Positions 24,718 to 38,185 are shown, counted from the first letter of the stretch. The stretch: DNA of 64,000 nucleotides from Carya illinoinensis (GCF_018687715.1 NC_056764.1:436501-500500), one strand, 5' to 3'. Notes: generated from the sequence alone by a model not told the origin. Program-made: numbers and translations.

Positions 24718-25031
24718 GCTCAAATGGTAGGGGGCCGAAATGAGAGGGAGAGGGGACGGCTGAAAGTTGTAGGGGTGAAATGAAAAGGGTTAAGAGTTAA
24801 AGATGGTTATATATGGGTGTCTAGGGTTAGGATCAAATTTACTTTTCTACCCCTCTTATCATTTGTTTACTACCGGTTTAAGGGTTACGTTTATTTACTT
24901 ATATATATTTATATCTATATTTGTATATTTGTATCTCTATCTATACACGGATGAATATATCAATATATATATAAATATTTATATATTTATATATTTATAG
25001 TTATATTATATAAATATTTATACATTTATAA

Positions 25032-26600
25032 TCATTTAAACTTTTTATTATATTCATTTACTTTCAACTATCTACACTTTTAATCATAGTCATATTTAAT
25101 ATAATTTTAAATAATAATTTAAATAGTTATGGAAATAAAAAAATTATTTATAAAAATATTATCATACCTACAAAACAATTATTTAAATTTTTGTTTAAAA
25201 TATTCATTAGAGTAATAATTAAAAAAATAAAAAAATATATTGAATGGTTAAATTTGTAAATATAAGAAAAAAATAATTAATAAAAAATAATATAGAAATA
25301 TTATTTTAATATAATAGAGAAATAATAGAGAATGAGATATTAGAGGTTTTTGAAAAATGAGAAAAATTTGGATAATAATTTTCTAAAATATCATTTTTAG
25401 CTAAATTATACATAATTTTATGGAAAAATTAATATGAATGCCTTTATAAGATTACTTTTTTGTCATTTTTTCAAACTTGTCTGTTTTGCTTTTTGTTAGA
25501 TTTTCATTTTTTTTTCCCATCATTTACACCACTTATATGTTGCTATAAAATTAATTTTAAATATTATTTTTTTAAATATTTTCTTCTAATCATTTAAAAT
25601 TTGTATTATATTTATTTACTTCCAATTATCTACACTTTTTATCATAGTCATATTTATGATTGTTTTAAACAATAATTTTAAAAATAAATTAAATAATTAT
25701 GGAAATATAAAGAATATAATTATAAAAATATTATCATACCCACAAAAATTTATTTAATTTTTTATTTAAAATATTCACTAAAATAACAATTCAAAAAATA
25801 GGAAAAAATATTGAGTTGTTAAATTTGTACATATAAGTTAAAAATAATAAATAAAAAAATTAGAAAAATATTATTTTAATATAATAGATAAAGAATACAG
25901 AATAAAATGTTACAGTTTTTTAAAAAATAAGTAAAATTTGGTGAAAGTTATAAAACTTTTACGAAATCTCGTTTCTAGGTAAATTATAAAGAAATTTATG
26001 GGAAACTTAATGTAAATGTTCTTATACAATTACTTTTTTGTTATTCTGTCAAAAAATTTTTTTCTTTGCCTTTTTTTTTTCCTTTTTATTAGATAACTTA
26101 ACTAATTTGTTTGCCTTTTTTTATTTCCCATAAATGTAAATTTATGGGAAACGTAATGTAAATGTTCTTATAATCATTTAAAATTTTTATTATATTTATT
26201 TACTTATAATTATCTACAGTTTTTATTATACACATATTTATTATAATTTTAAAAATATTTTAAATATTTATGGAAATATAAAAAATTTATCATATCTAAT
26301 TTTTTTTTTAAATATTCAGTAAAGTAACATTTTAAAAAATAAGAAAAAATATTGAGTTCTTAAATTTATAAATAGAGGTAAAAAATTAATAATAAAACAA
26401 TAATAGAGTAAAATAGATAAAGAATAATGAATGAAATGTTAGAGGTTTTAAAAAAATAAGTAAAATTTTCCAAAAAGAAATTTGGATAATGTCTTCTTTT
26501 GGTAAATTAAAGAAAATTTTATGGAAAATCTAATTTAAATACTTTTATAATATTACTTTTCTGTTATTCTCTCAAATTTGTCAATTTTTTTTTTTATCAG
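25032..26600. repeat. three diverged copies of an approximately 560-bp AT-rich unit
   Basis: The phrase TTATTATATTCATTTACTT...ATTATCTACA...TTTTATCATAGTCATATTT starts near 25040, 25600 and 26180. Each copy continues through TATGGAAATA-AAAA and AAAATATTGAGT to a 'AATGTAAATGTTCTTATA'-like end. The unit looks like a non-autonomous element or MITE present three times in a row, with much divergence. Confidence 0.65.
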
Positions 26601-26756
26601 ATTCTGATTTTTTTCTTCATCATTTCGACCACCTATATATTAATATAAGATTGATTTCATATTTACTTTCTTCATTTTGTACATTTTGCTATTAAGTAAA
26701 ATTGTTTTCCCTTATTCTTTTGACTTTTTAAAAGAATAGTTATAAAACTAAATATG

Positions 26757-27640
26757 AACTAAATTTATAAAACTAAATTTACTTGTAAAATGGGTGACTA
26801 AATTTATTCATGCTTTCCTTTTTCAATTGTAGTGCTATTTTTGTCTTTTTTATTTTTTACTTTTTATTTATTTTAACACAGATATAGTCAATTATTAGAG
26901 TAGTCATTTTTATTAATATTCAAAAAATCTTTGAAACATAAATAAACCTAATCTAAAACTCTTACACATAATAAAACAATGATATTGAGTAATATAAAGA
27001 AAAAAAAATTGTAGATGTAGCTAAAAATACAAATATAATTTAATATACATATAAAATTGAATAATAAATAAGAACATAACATTTCATTTATATATATGTC
27101 AATAATCCGTAAAAATAGTCAATATGGTTAATTTATATAAAATAGAGTTTGAATATTGGTTCTTTTGGATTAATTTTCAACTTTATGATTGATGTACAAA
27201 TAAACTCAAAATAAAAGAACAAGAATAGAAAACTACAAGGATGTTTAAATTTATAAAACTAAATTTACTTGCAGAATGGGTAACTAAATCTTTTCATGCT
27301 TTTCATTTCTAATTGTAGTGCTATTTTTGTCTTCTTTATGTTTTACTTTTTATTTGTTTCAACAAAGATGTAATCAATTATTAAAGTAGTCATTTATTTC
27401 AATATTTAAAAAATCTTTGAAACATGAATAAACCCAATCTAAAAGTCTTACATATAATAAAACAATGATATTAAGTAATATAAAGAAAAAAAATTGTAGA
27501 TGTAGCTAAAAATACAAATATAATTTAATATACATATAAAATTGAATAATAAATAAGAACATAACATTTCATTTTTATATATGCCAATAATCAATAAAAA
27601 TAGTCAATATGGTCAATTTATATAAATATTAACATTGATT
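26757..27640. repeat. tandem duplication, offset about 486 bp
   Basis: 'AAATTTATAAAACTAAATTTACTTG' through 'TAATGATATT..AAGAAAAAAAATTGTAGATGTAGCTAAAAATAC' and 'TAAGAACATAACATTTCATTT' occurs twice (for example ATAATAAAACAATGATATT at 26968 and 27454). The copies are highly similar, so the duplication is younger than the 560-bp repeats to its left. Confidence 0.85.
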
Positions 27641-28311
27641 AGCTTAAATATGGTCAATTGTATTGAGTAATATAAAATAGAGTAAAAAATTTACATGTAA
27701 CTTAAGAAAAATAGATTTTAAAATATATAAAAAATTCATACCAGCAAATGACAAGTTATCATTTTATTTTTGTACACAAAAAAATAAAAAATAAGAACAA
27801 AACAAATTAAAATATACATATTTATTAAAAATACACATCAACAACCAACAAAATTATTTAGGAAAAAAAAATAAATTGCTGTAAAAAAATAAAATAAAAC
27901 AAAATTGATTCAAGTTAGGAATAAATTGTTCAAATTTTTAAAGATATGTTATATTTTGTTAAAAAACAAATTCAAAGAAAGAAAAAATATATAAATACAT
28001 AACAATAAAAATAATGACTAAATTTGTTTATATTATTTAAAAATATAATAATAGAAAAAAATATATGCTTTAATTTTTTAAAAATTAATATTCTTCTTTC
28101 AACTAATAACGTCTTCTTCTTTTCTTAGTTTTAATTTCTTGTATTTTTTGTTGTTAAAAATAGTGGCTATTTTGTCATAAAAAGGATTAAAATTCATCTA
28201 ATAATATATTATATCGGCAACAAATATAATATTGAAATTCTCATTTTATATAATATATATAATGTAATATACAAATATATAATATATAAATCTTATCTAT
28301 ATCTATATCTA

Positions 28312-28365
28312 TCTATAGTGATAATATAAGCGCGAATCCGCGATGTACAGTGTTAGGAACAGTAG
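28312..28365 (+). other. Helitron 5' terminus with subterminal stem-loop
   Basis: TC start, then CGCG-AATC-CGCG as a possible stem, then TACAGTGTTAGGAACAGT. Compared with the terminus at 22794, the loop region is conserved but both stem arms differ in a way that keeps pairing. Confidence 0.7.
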
Positions 28366-29199
28366 ATCTTTTTTTCACCTTTTTTTTTTTTTTTTCCGTC
28401 CAATGTTTTTTTTCCATTTTACCCTTTACTTTATTTGGCAATTACGGCAGTTTACGTTTTAGTTTTACTTTGATGTATCTAAAGTTATTAAATTACTTTG
28501 TTTTGGTGATTTCATTTGTATAAATAAATTTTACATCTTTAAACAAATATATTCTTATTAAAAAAATTCTAATATATTATTTGTTGTCAAAAATAGGAGC
28601 TATCTTGTCAACAAGACGATCAAAATTCAGATCGCATTATAATCCTTTGGTAAGAAATTTGTAAGTGTTCATTTGTTTTATGAATATTAAATATTTATTT
28701 TTTGTCAAATTACATATTTAATTGTACATATTTCTTCAAAATAAAAAAAAAATAAAAAAAATCTAATGTACTATTTGTTGTAAAAAATAAGGGCTTTCTT
28801 GTCAATAAAAAAATCAAAATTCAAATCACATTACTCTTAAATATTTTTTATTTTACCTTTTGCTAAAATATTGCAAAAATCTATTTATTATATTTTGAAT
28901 TTTATTTTTTAATAAACAAATGCTATGAAATTTTTAAAAATATAACAAATTTATTACGTATTGGTATATCTTTCTTTTATGTAAAATCATTGTATATACA
29001 AAAATTAAATATGTATATACCATATTTAGACATTAAAAATTCTATAGTGATTTTAAAAATAATACCATATTTAGACATTGATTTCTATATAAATTTGAAT
29101 TTATCAAACTATAAAATTTATAGCTATAAATTCAAAAAAAAATTTTAGGATCAATTCTGTAACTGTAAATATTTGCAAAATAAAACATTATAATTTTAT

Positions 29200-30340
29200 A
29201 TTATTTCTGATTTAAACTGTTTAGATTTTATTTTTATTAAATTTAACCATTTAAAATAAATGTATGAATTAAAAAAATTAAATTAAATACAAACTTAATA
29301 TATAATATAAATTTTTATCCCTTGTTTTATATAATTCATTAATTAAAATTTTCAAAATAAATTCTTAAAAAAACATTTGAATTTTATCAGTTGTATCCGT
29401 CATCAAAATTAATTGCAACAAATTAAAACTTTTTCATCTCTTTAAAAATTTTAAATAAAAATATTTGTTTTTGAAAATAGGTATTACATTTTCAAGTAAA
29501 AGATCTGAAGTTAACAAATATCGTGCTAGCTAAAGAAATTGTAAGTATTTTTTTTCCTTATATACTACAAATTCTTTACTTTATTCAATTCATGCTTAGA
29601 ACTATATCTTTAGAAAAATATAAAAAATTTATTTACAAAAATTTATTATTTTGATTGTAACAATAAAATGTTAATTTTTTTGCTTAAAAAGTTTGATTAA
29701 ATTTCAAATAAAATTTATCACATTTATTTTAGTGGTTTCATTTCTATAAATGAAATTTACATTACTTTAGATTTTTTAAAAAATATATTCTTATTAAATA
29801 AATTCTAATGTATTATTTATGTTAATTCTGATTTAAACTGTGTAGATTTTATTTTAAATAAATTTAACCATTTAAAATAAATGTATGAATTAAAAAAATT
29901 AAAATAAATACAAACTTAATATATAATATAAATTTTTATCACTTCTTTTATATAATTCATTAATTAAAAATTCCAAAAGAAACTCTTAAAAAAACATTTG
30001 AATGTTATTAACATTTTAAATTTGATATTATAATAACAAATGAGTATTCTTACTATTGCATATCAACTAAACATCAAGTTCTTACAATTTCGTTTATCAA
30101 TTGTATTATTTTTGTGTTTACAAATAATTATTATGATATCTCTCATCAAAATTAATTGCAACAAATTAAAACATTTTCATCTCTTTAAAAATTAAAAAAA
30201 AAAAATATTTCTTCTTAAAAATAACATACATTTTTCTTTTTTAAAAATAGGGATTACATTTTCAAGTAAAAGATCTGAAGTCAACAAATATCCTGCTAGC
30301 TAAAGAAATTGTAAGTATTTTTTTCCCTTATATATTACAA
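29200..30340 (+). repeat. duplicated Helitron leader segment including an untranslated exon
   Basis: A segment starting CTGATTTAAACTG (29207 and 29828) and ending in a spliced-looking exon (AATAG|G.ATTACATTTTCAAG... to AAAGAAATT|GTAAGTATTTT; acceptors near 29480 and 30250) is present twice, with offsets growing from 621 to 770 bp because of indels. Both copies keep acceptor and GTAAGT donor. Related shorter exon-like words (AAATAGGAGCTATCTTGTC) occur at about 28595 and 28785. The likely role is untranslated leader exons of the RepHel transcript. Confidence 0.7.
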
Positions 30341-30685
30341 ATTATTTCATTTGTTCAATCCATGCTTAAAACTATATCTTTATTTAGCAAGTAATGTTTT
30401 ATTCAATAAAGTATATAATATAAATAAATATATTTATTATACTTTCTTTTCTGTTCCAATCAATAAACTTTTTGAGAAAATTAAATTGCATCGTTGTTTA
30501 AATATTTTACATTAGATTGTAATTATTGCTTTATGTACTTTTTATTTTATGTCAATTTAAAATTTTGAACTTATAATTTACTTTATTAACATATTGAATG
30601 ATAAAATTTTATTATTTAATTCCAAAATCTTTACTTCAGGAAATAATTAAATAAAATTCGGCTTCAAAAACAATCAACAAAAAAA

Positions 30686-33600
30686 ATGTCGTCTAAAGAT
30701 CTTCTACAAAACAAAAAAGATCAATTGCAACAAAGAACAACAAAAAGACATGCTCAGAAACAAGTTTCAAAAAGAAGTATGATTGATTTTCAAGATTCAA
30801 TGTCATCTGATATTGATCAAATGATTACATCAATCGATGATACATCAGATGATCATCTCCAACCTATTAGCAATATTGAACACTCTAATATTCAACAATG
30901 TCATGGAAAGAGGTCCAGAATTTCTCGCCGTAATTTTAACATTCTTGGAATGACCTCCTCAGAAGAGCATAGCATATGTCCAGATGTTCATATCCTTGGT
31001 AAACATTCAGAAGAATCTACACAATTAAATATTTCATACAGTTATTCTACTGGCTCAAGTTCTTCTGTAAATTTGTCGAGAGGAAAATCAACAAATACAC
31101 CAACAGAGACAAGTCAACTTTCTGAACAACTTATAGTCCATCAGGTTTAGTAACTTTTATTTTTTCCCATCATATATTTTATTTATTTACTCTCTTTCAA
31201 TAATTATTTTTTGTGTAAAATAGGCTCTTCCTGTTGATCAATCACAATCAAGTCCTCAAAAAAATCTGCGAACACATACTTTGGGTAAGAACTAAAAATA
31301 AAATCAATTATTTAATAACATTATATTTTATTCTTATTTATATTTAAAATATTGATTCAAAAAAATTATTTAATTATTTCTAATGAAATTTCTTATATTT
31401 GTTTTTGCTTTACCCCAACTCAATAGGTACATTACGTCGTCATAATGTTGTACATAGACAAATATTACAAAATGTTCCAGTTGAAGCAAATTATTTACCA
31501 AATGTGCCACATTGTAAGCATTGCAAAGCAAAAAGATTCTTTCATGAAACAAACAGTTTCTGCTGTGCTGACGGATCAATCTCTTTGGTTACAAATGATG
31601 TTCCAGATCAACTCTATAATTTGTTTGTTTCAAATACTGCTGAATCTACACAATTTCGAACATATGTTCGAACGTACAACAACAAATTTGCTTTCACATC
31701 TTTTGGAGTTAAATTTGACAGAAATTTATGTCGAAGAAACAGAGGAATATATACATTTCGAGCTCAAGGTCAAATTTATCACTATCTCCCTGATTTGATT
31801 CCTTCAGATGGTCAACCTTCTAATTTGCAGCTATATTTCTATGACATTGAACATGAATTTGAGAATCGCATTGTTGACTCAATCAGAATGGATCCTTCTA
31901 TTATTGCCCAACTTATGGATCTCCTTCGTGTAAATCCATATTCAACATTTTTTCGATCTATTGGTGATTTACCAAATTTGGAATATCAAAAAATCTGTAT
32001 AAAATCAGATCCTGGTTTAGATCAACGGGTGTTTAATGCCCCAACATCATCAGAAGTTGCAGCTATTTGGGTTGAAAATGATGATTCAGAACATTTAACA
32101 CCTCGTGATATTTTCGTATTTAACCATATTGGCGGGAGTCATTTAGTTCAATATTATTTTGGATGCTATGATCCGCTTCAATATCCTTTACTGTTTCCTC
32201 TCGGAGATATTGGATGGCACCAAGGCATACAAAGAATTAACAAAAGAACTGCATCTGTATCTACCAATAATTGCACAACTCAATTAATTGATCCTCATCA
32301 ATCAACATCAGCAGAAGAATTACTCAGAAGAGAACAACAAGGTTAAATTTTCTATGCTATCTTTTTTATACAACTTATTATTAATATATTTGGTATGTAT
32401 TTTTCTAAATAATTTTTTATTACTTTTGTAGTTTTAAAGAAAAAGAGAAAAGATCCCATTGTTTCTTGCCGTGAATATTACTGTTACAAGTTACAAATCA
32501 GAGAAAATCTGAAATCTATTCTTCTAATTTCTGGCCGACTTCTTCAACAATTTGTTGTTGACATGTATGTCAAGATAGAGACTTCAAGGTTAGATTATTT
32601 TCGTTGCAATCAACAACATATTCGATCTGAATTATATCAAGGCATTGTTGATAGCATTAATCTTGGAGAAACAAGCGCTTCAAGAATTGGCAAACGTATA
32701 ATTTTGCCTTCATCTTTTATTGGAGGCCCAAGAGATATGCAAAAAAGATATTTAGAAGCAATGACTTTAGTTCAACGATATGGCAAACCAGATATTTTTT
32801 TGACAATGACATGCAATCCAAACTGGAAAGAGATCTCAACTCAATTGTTACCACATGAGGAAACCCAAAATCGACCTGACTTAATTGCTCGAATCTTTAG
32901 AGCAAAATTAGAGGATCTGAAGTATCAACTATTCAAACGAGAAATATTTGGAAAAATCTCAGCATATGTATATGCTATTGAACACCAAAAAAGAGGACTT
33001 CCACATGCCCATTTCCTAATTATATTGCGTCAAGATTGGAAATTATATGCACCAGAATCTTTTGATGAGATCGTATCTGCTGAATTACCTGACAAAGACA
33101 ACAACTTACATCTCTATACAGCTGTTGTTAAGCATATGATGCATCGCCCGTGTGGAGTTCTAAATCCAACAAATGTATGCATGAAAAAAAATAGTTGTTG
33201 CAAAAATAATTACCCAAAACAGTTTGTCTCAAACACTGTTGTTGGAAATGATTGCTTCCCAATATATAAACGCTGCAACAATGGAAGAACAGCCAAAATC
33301 AGAGGACATGATTTAGATAATCGTTGGGTTGTTCCATATAACCCTTATTTACTTGCAATGTTTGACTGCCATATTAATGTTGAGATATGTTCTACAATAA
33401 AAGCTGTCAAATATCTCTACAAATACATTTATAAAGGTCATGATCGTGTTGCCTTTAATCTGGTTTCTGAACAAAGCACTCAACAGATTGATGAAATTGA
33501 GCGATTTCAATCAGCTCGATGGATTGCTCCACCAGAGGCTGTATGGAGAATATTTGGGTTTATTATCAATGAGGTTCATCCAGCAGTCTATAGCTTACAT

Positions 33601-35667
33601 TTACATCTTGAAAATCAACACCAGGTTACTTTCCGTGCACATGAAAACTTAACAAATGTGATGAACTCTGACTTTTCAGCAAAATCAATGCTAACTGAAT
33701 TTTTCGCAACAAATCAAGTTGATCAGAATGCCAGAAAATTGTTGTATAAAGAATTTCCTGAATTTTATGTTTGGAGCCAACAATACAAGATGTGGACTAT
33801 TCGGAAAAAACAAGTTGTGATAGGTCGAATTGTTACAGCAAATCCTTTTGAAGGAGAAAGGTATTATCTGCGGATGTTATTAAATCATATAAGAGGTCCT
33901 TTATCATTTGATCATCTCAAAACTGTAAATGGTATCTTGGCCCCCACATTTCGTGAAGCTGCAACTATGTATGGTTTATTACAGAGAGATGACAGTTTAG
34001 AAGAATGCTTATATGAAGCCTCTCTTTACCAAATGCCTTTCAGTTTAAGAAGACTATTTGCAACAATTTTGGTTTACTGTAATCCTACAAATCCAAGAGA
34101 TCTTTGGGAGTGCTTTGAACAAGATATGTCTGCTGATTTTCAATTAGTTGAAAGTTCTTCATCAACTGTTAGAACTGAAACTTTACGCTCTATCTCCACA
34201 ATATTTGAATCAATGGGTAGAAACATCAATTCGTTCCATCTCATCGACCAAAACATTGATTTTGATCAAGATGAGTTTTTGTTTAGAGAAATTGATGATG
34301 AATTAGCTGTTCCAATTCCAAAAGAAGATCTTCATGCATCAACACTGCTTAATTGCGAACAACAAAATGCTTATAATTCTATCTTACAAAAAGTTTTGTC
34401 AAATGAAGCTGCCATATTCTTTATTGATGGTCCTGGTGGAACAAGAAAAACATTTTTATACAAAGCACTCCTTGCTACAATAAGAACAAAGCAATTAATT
34501 GCTCTTGCAACTGCTTCATCTGGTGTAGCTGCATCAATCTTACCTGGAGGTCGAACTGCACATTCACGATTCAAAATTCCACTAGATACCAACAAAAATC
34601 TCACATGTAGTGTCAGCAAACAAAGTGGACTTGCAAGATTACTACAAAAAGTAAAGTTGATCATATGGGATGAAGCTCCTATGTCAAGAAAAGAATTTAT
34701 AGAAGCATTGGATAAAATGCTAAAGGACATTAATGATTCAGAATTATCTTTTGGTGGAAAAGTTATTGTATTTGGTGGAGATTTTCGTCAGATTCTACCT
34801 GTGGTCCCAAAAGGAACAAGACAACAACAGATTGATGCTAGCTTAGTTTCTTCCTACCTATGGCCAAAATTGACAAAAATTCGTTTGACTGAAAATATGT
34901 GTGCAAGATTAGATCCAGAGTTTTCAAAATACATATTGGATTTAGGGAATGGGTTACCACCAACCACAATTAATGAACACGTCAGAATTTCTGCAGTCAT
35001 GTTAATTCCATATGAAAATGATGCTGCTTCTTTGGATCATTTGGTGGATACTGTTTTTCATAATATTTCTGATTATTCAGCAAATATTTCAAGCATGATG
35101 AATCTAGCTATATTGACACCAAAAAACAGTTATGTTGATGAAATAAACACTTTATTGATTCAAAGATTTCCTGGAGAGTTAAAACAATATTACAGTTTTG
35201 ATGAAACAATCGACGCATCTGAACAAGCAGTCATGGAAGATTTCTTACACACTTTAACACCGAATGGACTTCCTCCACATGAATTATTGTTGAAACAAAA
35301 TTGTCCAATCATGTTATTGAGAAACATCAATCCTTCAGAAGGACTATGCAATGGAACACGACTAATCTGTCGTAATTTTGATCGTAACGTTATTCATGCA
35401 GAAATTGCAGTTGGTCATCATAGTGGCAAAAAGGTTTTTATTCCAAGAATTCCATTTTTACCAAATCCTGATGAAAACAGTGGTTTCCCATTCAAACGAA
35501 CTCAATTCCCTGTTAAACTAAGTTTTGCAATGAGTATAAACAAGTCACAAGGACAGACATTAGATTTTGTTGGGATATACTTGCCACATCCAGTTTTCTC
35601 ACATGGACAATTATATGTAGCTTTATCAAGAGCTAAGACTATTTCTGCAATCAAGATTTTGATATGA
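30686..35667 (+). CDS. Helitron Rep/PIF1-type helicase (RepHel), 1,556 aa
   Basis: Four exons: 30686-31144, 31224-31284, 31427-32341 and 32432-35667 (4,671 nt, in frame throughout). Residues 1-170 are a hydrophilic, Ser-rich head. A Cys-rich N-terminal finger follows (C203-x2-C206 ... C219-C220). The HUH Rep nuclease shows GLPHAHFLI (H670, H672) and the two-tyrosine region KYLYKYIYKG (Y806-Y812), which would nick and rejoin the transposon strand. The C-terminal SF1 helicase resembles PIF1: Walker A reads GPGGTRKT (R1150), Walker B IIWDEAPM (D1225, E1226), then VFGGDFRQILPVV, LTENMC and NKSQGQTLD...YVALSRAKT. The expected Walker A is GGTGKT; Gly to Arg (one base, GGA to AGA at 34444) should impair ATP binding. 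No stop or frameshift is seen. The protein would drive rolling-circle transposition in the nucleus. Confidence 0.95.
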
Positions 35668-35985
35668 CCAATCTCAACTGATGAACCAGAAAAAAACTGC
35701 ACAAAAAATATTGTCTACACAGACTTATTAACATTGGCCTCCTCTGATTGATGTTACACAGGTAACAAATTTTATTTTTTTATATTTAATTTTAACTGCT
35801 ATAAATAAATTAGAAATTTCCTACAATTTTTTTTTTTTTATATTTTCAATATTCTATTAATTTATTCTTGTTAACTAATTAATACATATAAGTTTTCTAT
35901 TAGTTTTTATTTTACAGTTTAATTAATTCCATTTCTTTCCTTATATATATTGACTTCATTTCTTTTTGTCTTATCAGTTTTCAAA

Positions 35986-38068
35986 ATGCGGATCACTTAT
36001 ACATCAATTAAAGATATTACTCCAAAGACAAGGGACTGGAAAATCAAAATGCTCGTGGTTGAAAAATCCCCCAAACGAATTGGGCAACACTCATCAGTAA
36101 AATACCAAAATCTAATGTTGGTAGATGAACAGGTACAATATTTTTTTCTTTACTTACAATTTATTCTACAAATATACCTATATATATATATATACTTTAT
36201 ATAACATATCTTACACATTCTATGTAATTACATTTACTTGTAAAATTTTTTTACTTTTTTTTAAAAACAAATTCCTTACTTATTATAAAAACTAACAACC
36301 TATACTTTCTTATATAATATAGGGAAATCGTCTGCAAGCAACAATATTTGGAAATGATATTGATTCAAGAGAAGACTCTCTACAGATGTTTCGATCCTAT
36401 TATATTATAAACGCATATGTCAAGCTACTGGATCCTAAATATCAAACTGAGTCGCATCAATACCAATGGATTATAAATGCAAAAACAATCATCGAAGAGA
36501 TACCAGAAAATGAACAACAAGTAGAAATACCAAAGTACAACCTCATTCCCATTAACGAGTTGGATGCTTATAAGGATTCAATTGCAGAAATAGGTAAATT
36601 ATTATCATTTTTTAATTTTTTTTTTCCTAAACAACTAATAATTTCAATATTTTTAATCAGATCTCTTAGCAGTTGCTCTTCACATCAAACCTCCAAAAGA
36701 AATAACATTAACAAATGGACCAGCTACTCTTCAAGAGATCTATGTTATAGATCAAAGGTAAATTTTTTCCCCCTTTTTAATTTTTTAAAATTCTTTTATA
36801 AATTCTTTTTAATTTTCTCCTTTCATATCACGTAGCTTCAATCCTATCTCGTTGACTATGTGGGGTCGTTTTGTTCAAGATGAATGCAAAAAAATTTCTG
36901 AAATAATCGAAACAAAACCAATTCTACTTGCAACAAAGCTCAAAGTTCGTTCTTACAATGGTAATTCTAATAATTCAAGTTCTTAATTCTTATTTTAAAT
37001 CTTATATTTTTTAATTAATAATTATTTATATTAATGAAACAGGACTATCTCTTTCATCTCGACCAGCAAGTGCATTTACAATCAATCCTCTTATCCCTGA
37101 AGCAAAACCACTGCAAAGATGGTAATTCATATTAATTACACTATTTTTTATTAACACATCTATTAAAAATGTTCCAATTATAATTTATTTTTTTCTTTTT
37201 TTAAGGATTGCAATCAATGATTCAAGACTTGAAGTCATAATTGCAAAATCGTTAAAATACCCATCTACATCTTTATCGTCAGTTGGTATTCGACAAATAA
37301 CAAAAAATTGTGATGTTGCTGCATTACTAAAAAGTTTGCAACCAATGGAGGTAAATTATTTTTCTTAACATCATATTTATATTTATATTCCTTCTCATTA
37401 AATAAAATATTGTTCTTAATATAATATAGAAAGCAAAATTCTGGATCAAGGCAAAGATAAATATCATAAATTTGCGCCAAATCTTCTTCTATATGTCATG
37501 CATCAATTGTAACAAAGGAACTGGGCATGACCATAATGAAAGTTTTCTCTGTTATCACTGCAAACATCAAAGTGTTGCTGAACCACGGTACACATTTTTT
37601 TAACTTCAATAATTAACAAATCATTTCAAAATTATTCACATATTAATTTTACCAATACTAACAAAAAATAATACTTTTATTATTTACAGTTGTCGAGCAT
37701 ATGTTGAAGTTGACGACGGGACAGGAAAATTAGCAGCTGTTATGTTTGGTGAACTTGCAGAAAAAGCATTGGGTCATTCAGCCATTGATTTCATGAATCA
37801 AACTGGAGAGGTAACTTTATTCTTTTTAACAAAAATTTCAAATAAAATTATATATAAATTATTTTTACATTTATTAATTATCTAATCTCACTAAATATTT
37901 ACTACACAGGAACATTTACCATTTATACAAAAAATGGCATCAGAAGCTTCAGAAAATCAGTGGATGATTCAACTTGCTGTAGACCCAGAAATATTCAACC
38001 AACAAAGACACAAAAACTTCAATGTTATCTCCATCGATCCTGTCCAATATGGACCTGAGCTTGAATGA
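35986..38068 (+). CDS. Helitron-encoded RPA1-like single-strand DNA-binding protein, 433 aa
   Basis: Nine exons: 35986-36132, 36323-36593, 36661-36757, 36836-36960, 37043-37121, 37206-37350, 37430-37587, 37690-37810 and 37910-38068 (1,302 nt, every junction in frame with GT-AG). The N-terminus has an RPA1-type OB-fold entry (SIKDITPKTRDWKIKMLVVEK...LMLVDEQGNRLQATIFG). The middle has a second OB region (NGPATLQEIYVID, SFNPISLTMWGRF). The C-terminal third has a four-Cys zinc module (SCINCNKG ... CYHCKH) followed by AYVEVDDGTGKLAAVMFGE, as in the RPA1 C-terminal domain. The gene starts about 320 bp after the RepHel stop, inside the Helitron, and probably coats the displaced strand during transposition. 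It contains none of the flanking host introns I would expect of a recent capture. Confidence 0.88.
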
Positions 38069-38185
38069 CAACTAGACAAAAAAACAAATCCATAACTCAT
38101 TTTGTTGTTTATATCTGTATACTGTAATATTTTTGCTGACAAATTTTTGTAACTTAACTAAACAGGTTAACAATACAACGAAGCA

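Larger units (their letters stand above)
22794..28311 (+). mobile_element. Helitron 5' terminus followed by degraded, 3'-incomplete element
   Basis: Sequence from 22794 begins TCTATAGTGATTATATAAGC after an A, followed by a perfect 6-bp stem AAGCGG-CAAT-CCGCTT and then ACAGTGTTAAGAACAGT. It matches the 5' end of the complete Helitron at 28312 at most positions, and similarity continues into 'TTTACTTTATTTGG'. No CTAG-type 3' terminus with hairpin was found before 28311, so the element is either 3'-truncated or ends at the shared terminus at 38215. Copies of a Helitron leader motif (AAAATAGTGGCTATTTTGTC) occur near 28150, just before the next element, which supports a Helitron origin for the right end. 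The interior holds tandem repeats and a microsatellite listed separately. Confidence 0.6.

Noticed and set aside
31399..32346. Separate 315-aa gene upstream of the Helitron helicase
   Set aside because: It is exon 3 of RepHel; splicing at 32341/32432 joins it in frame to the long exon.
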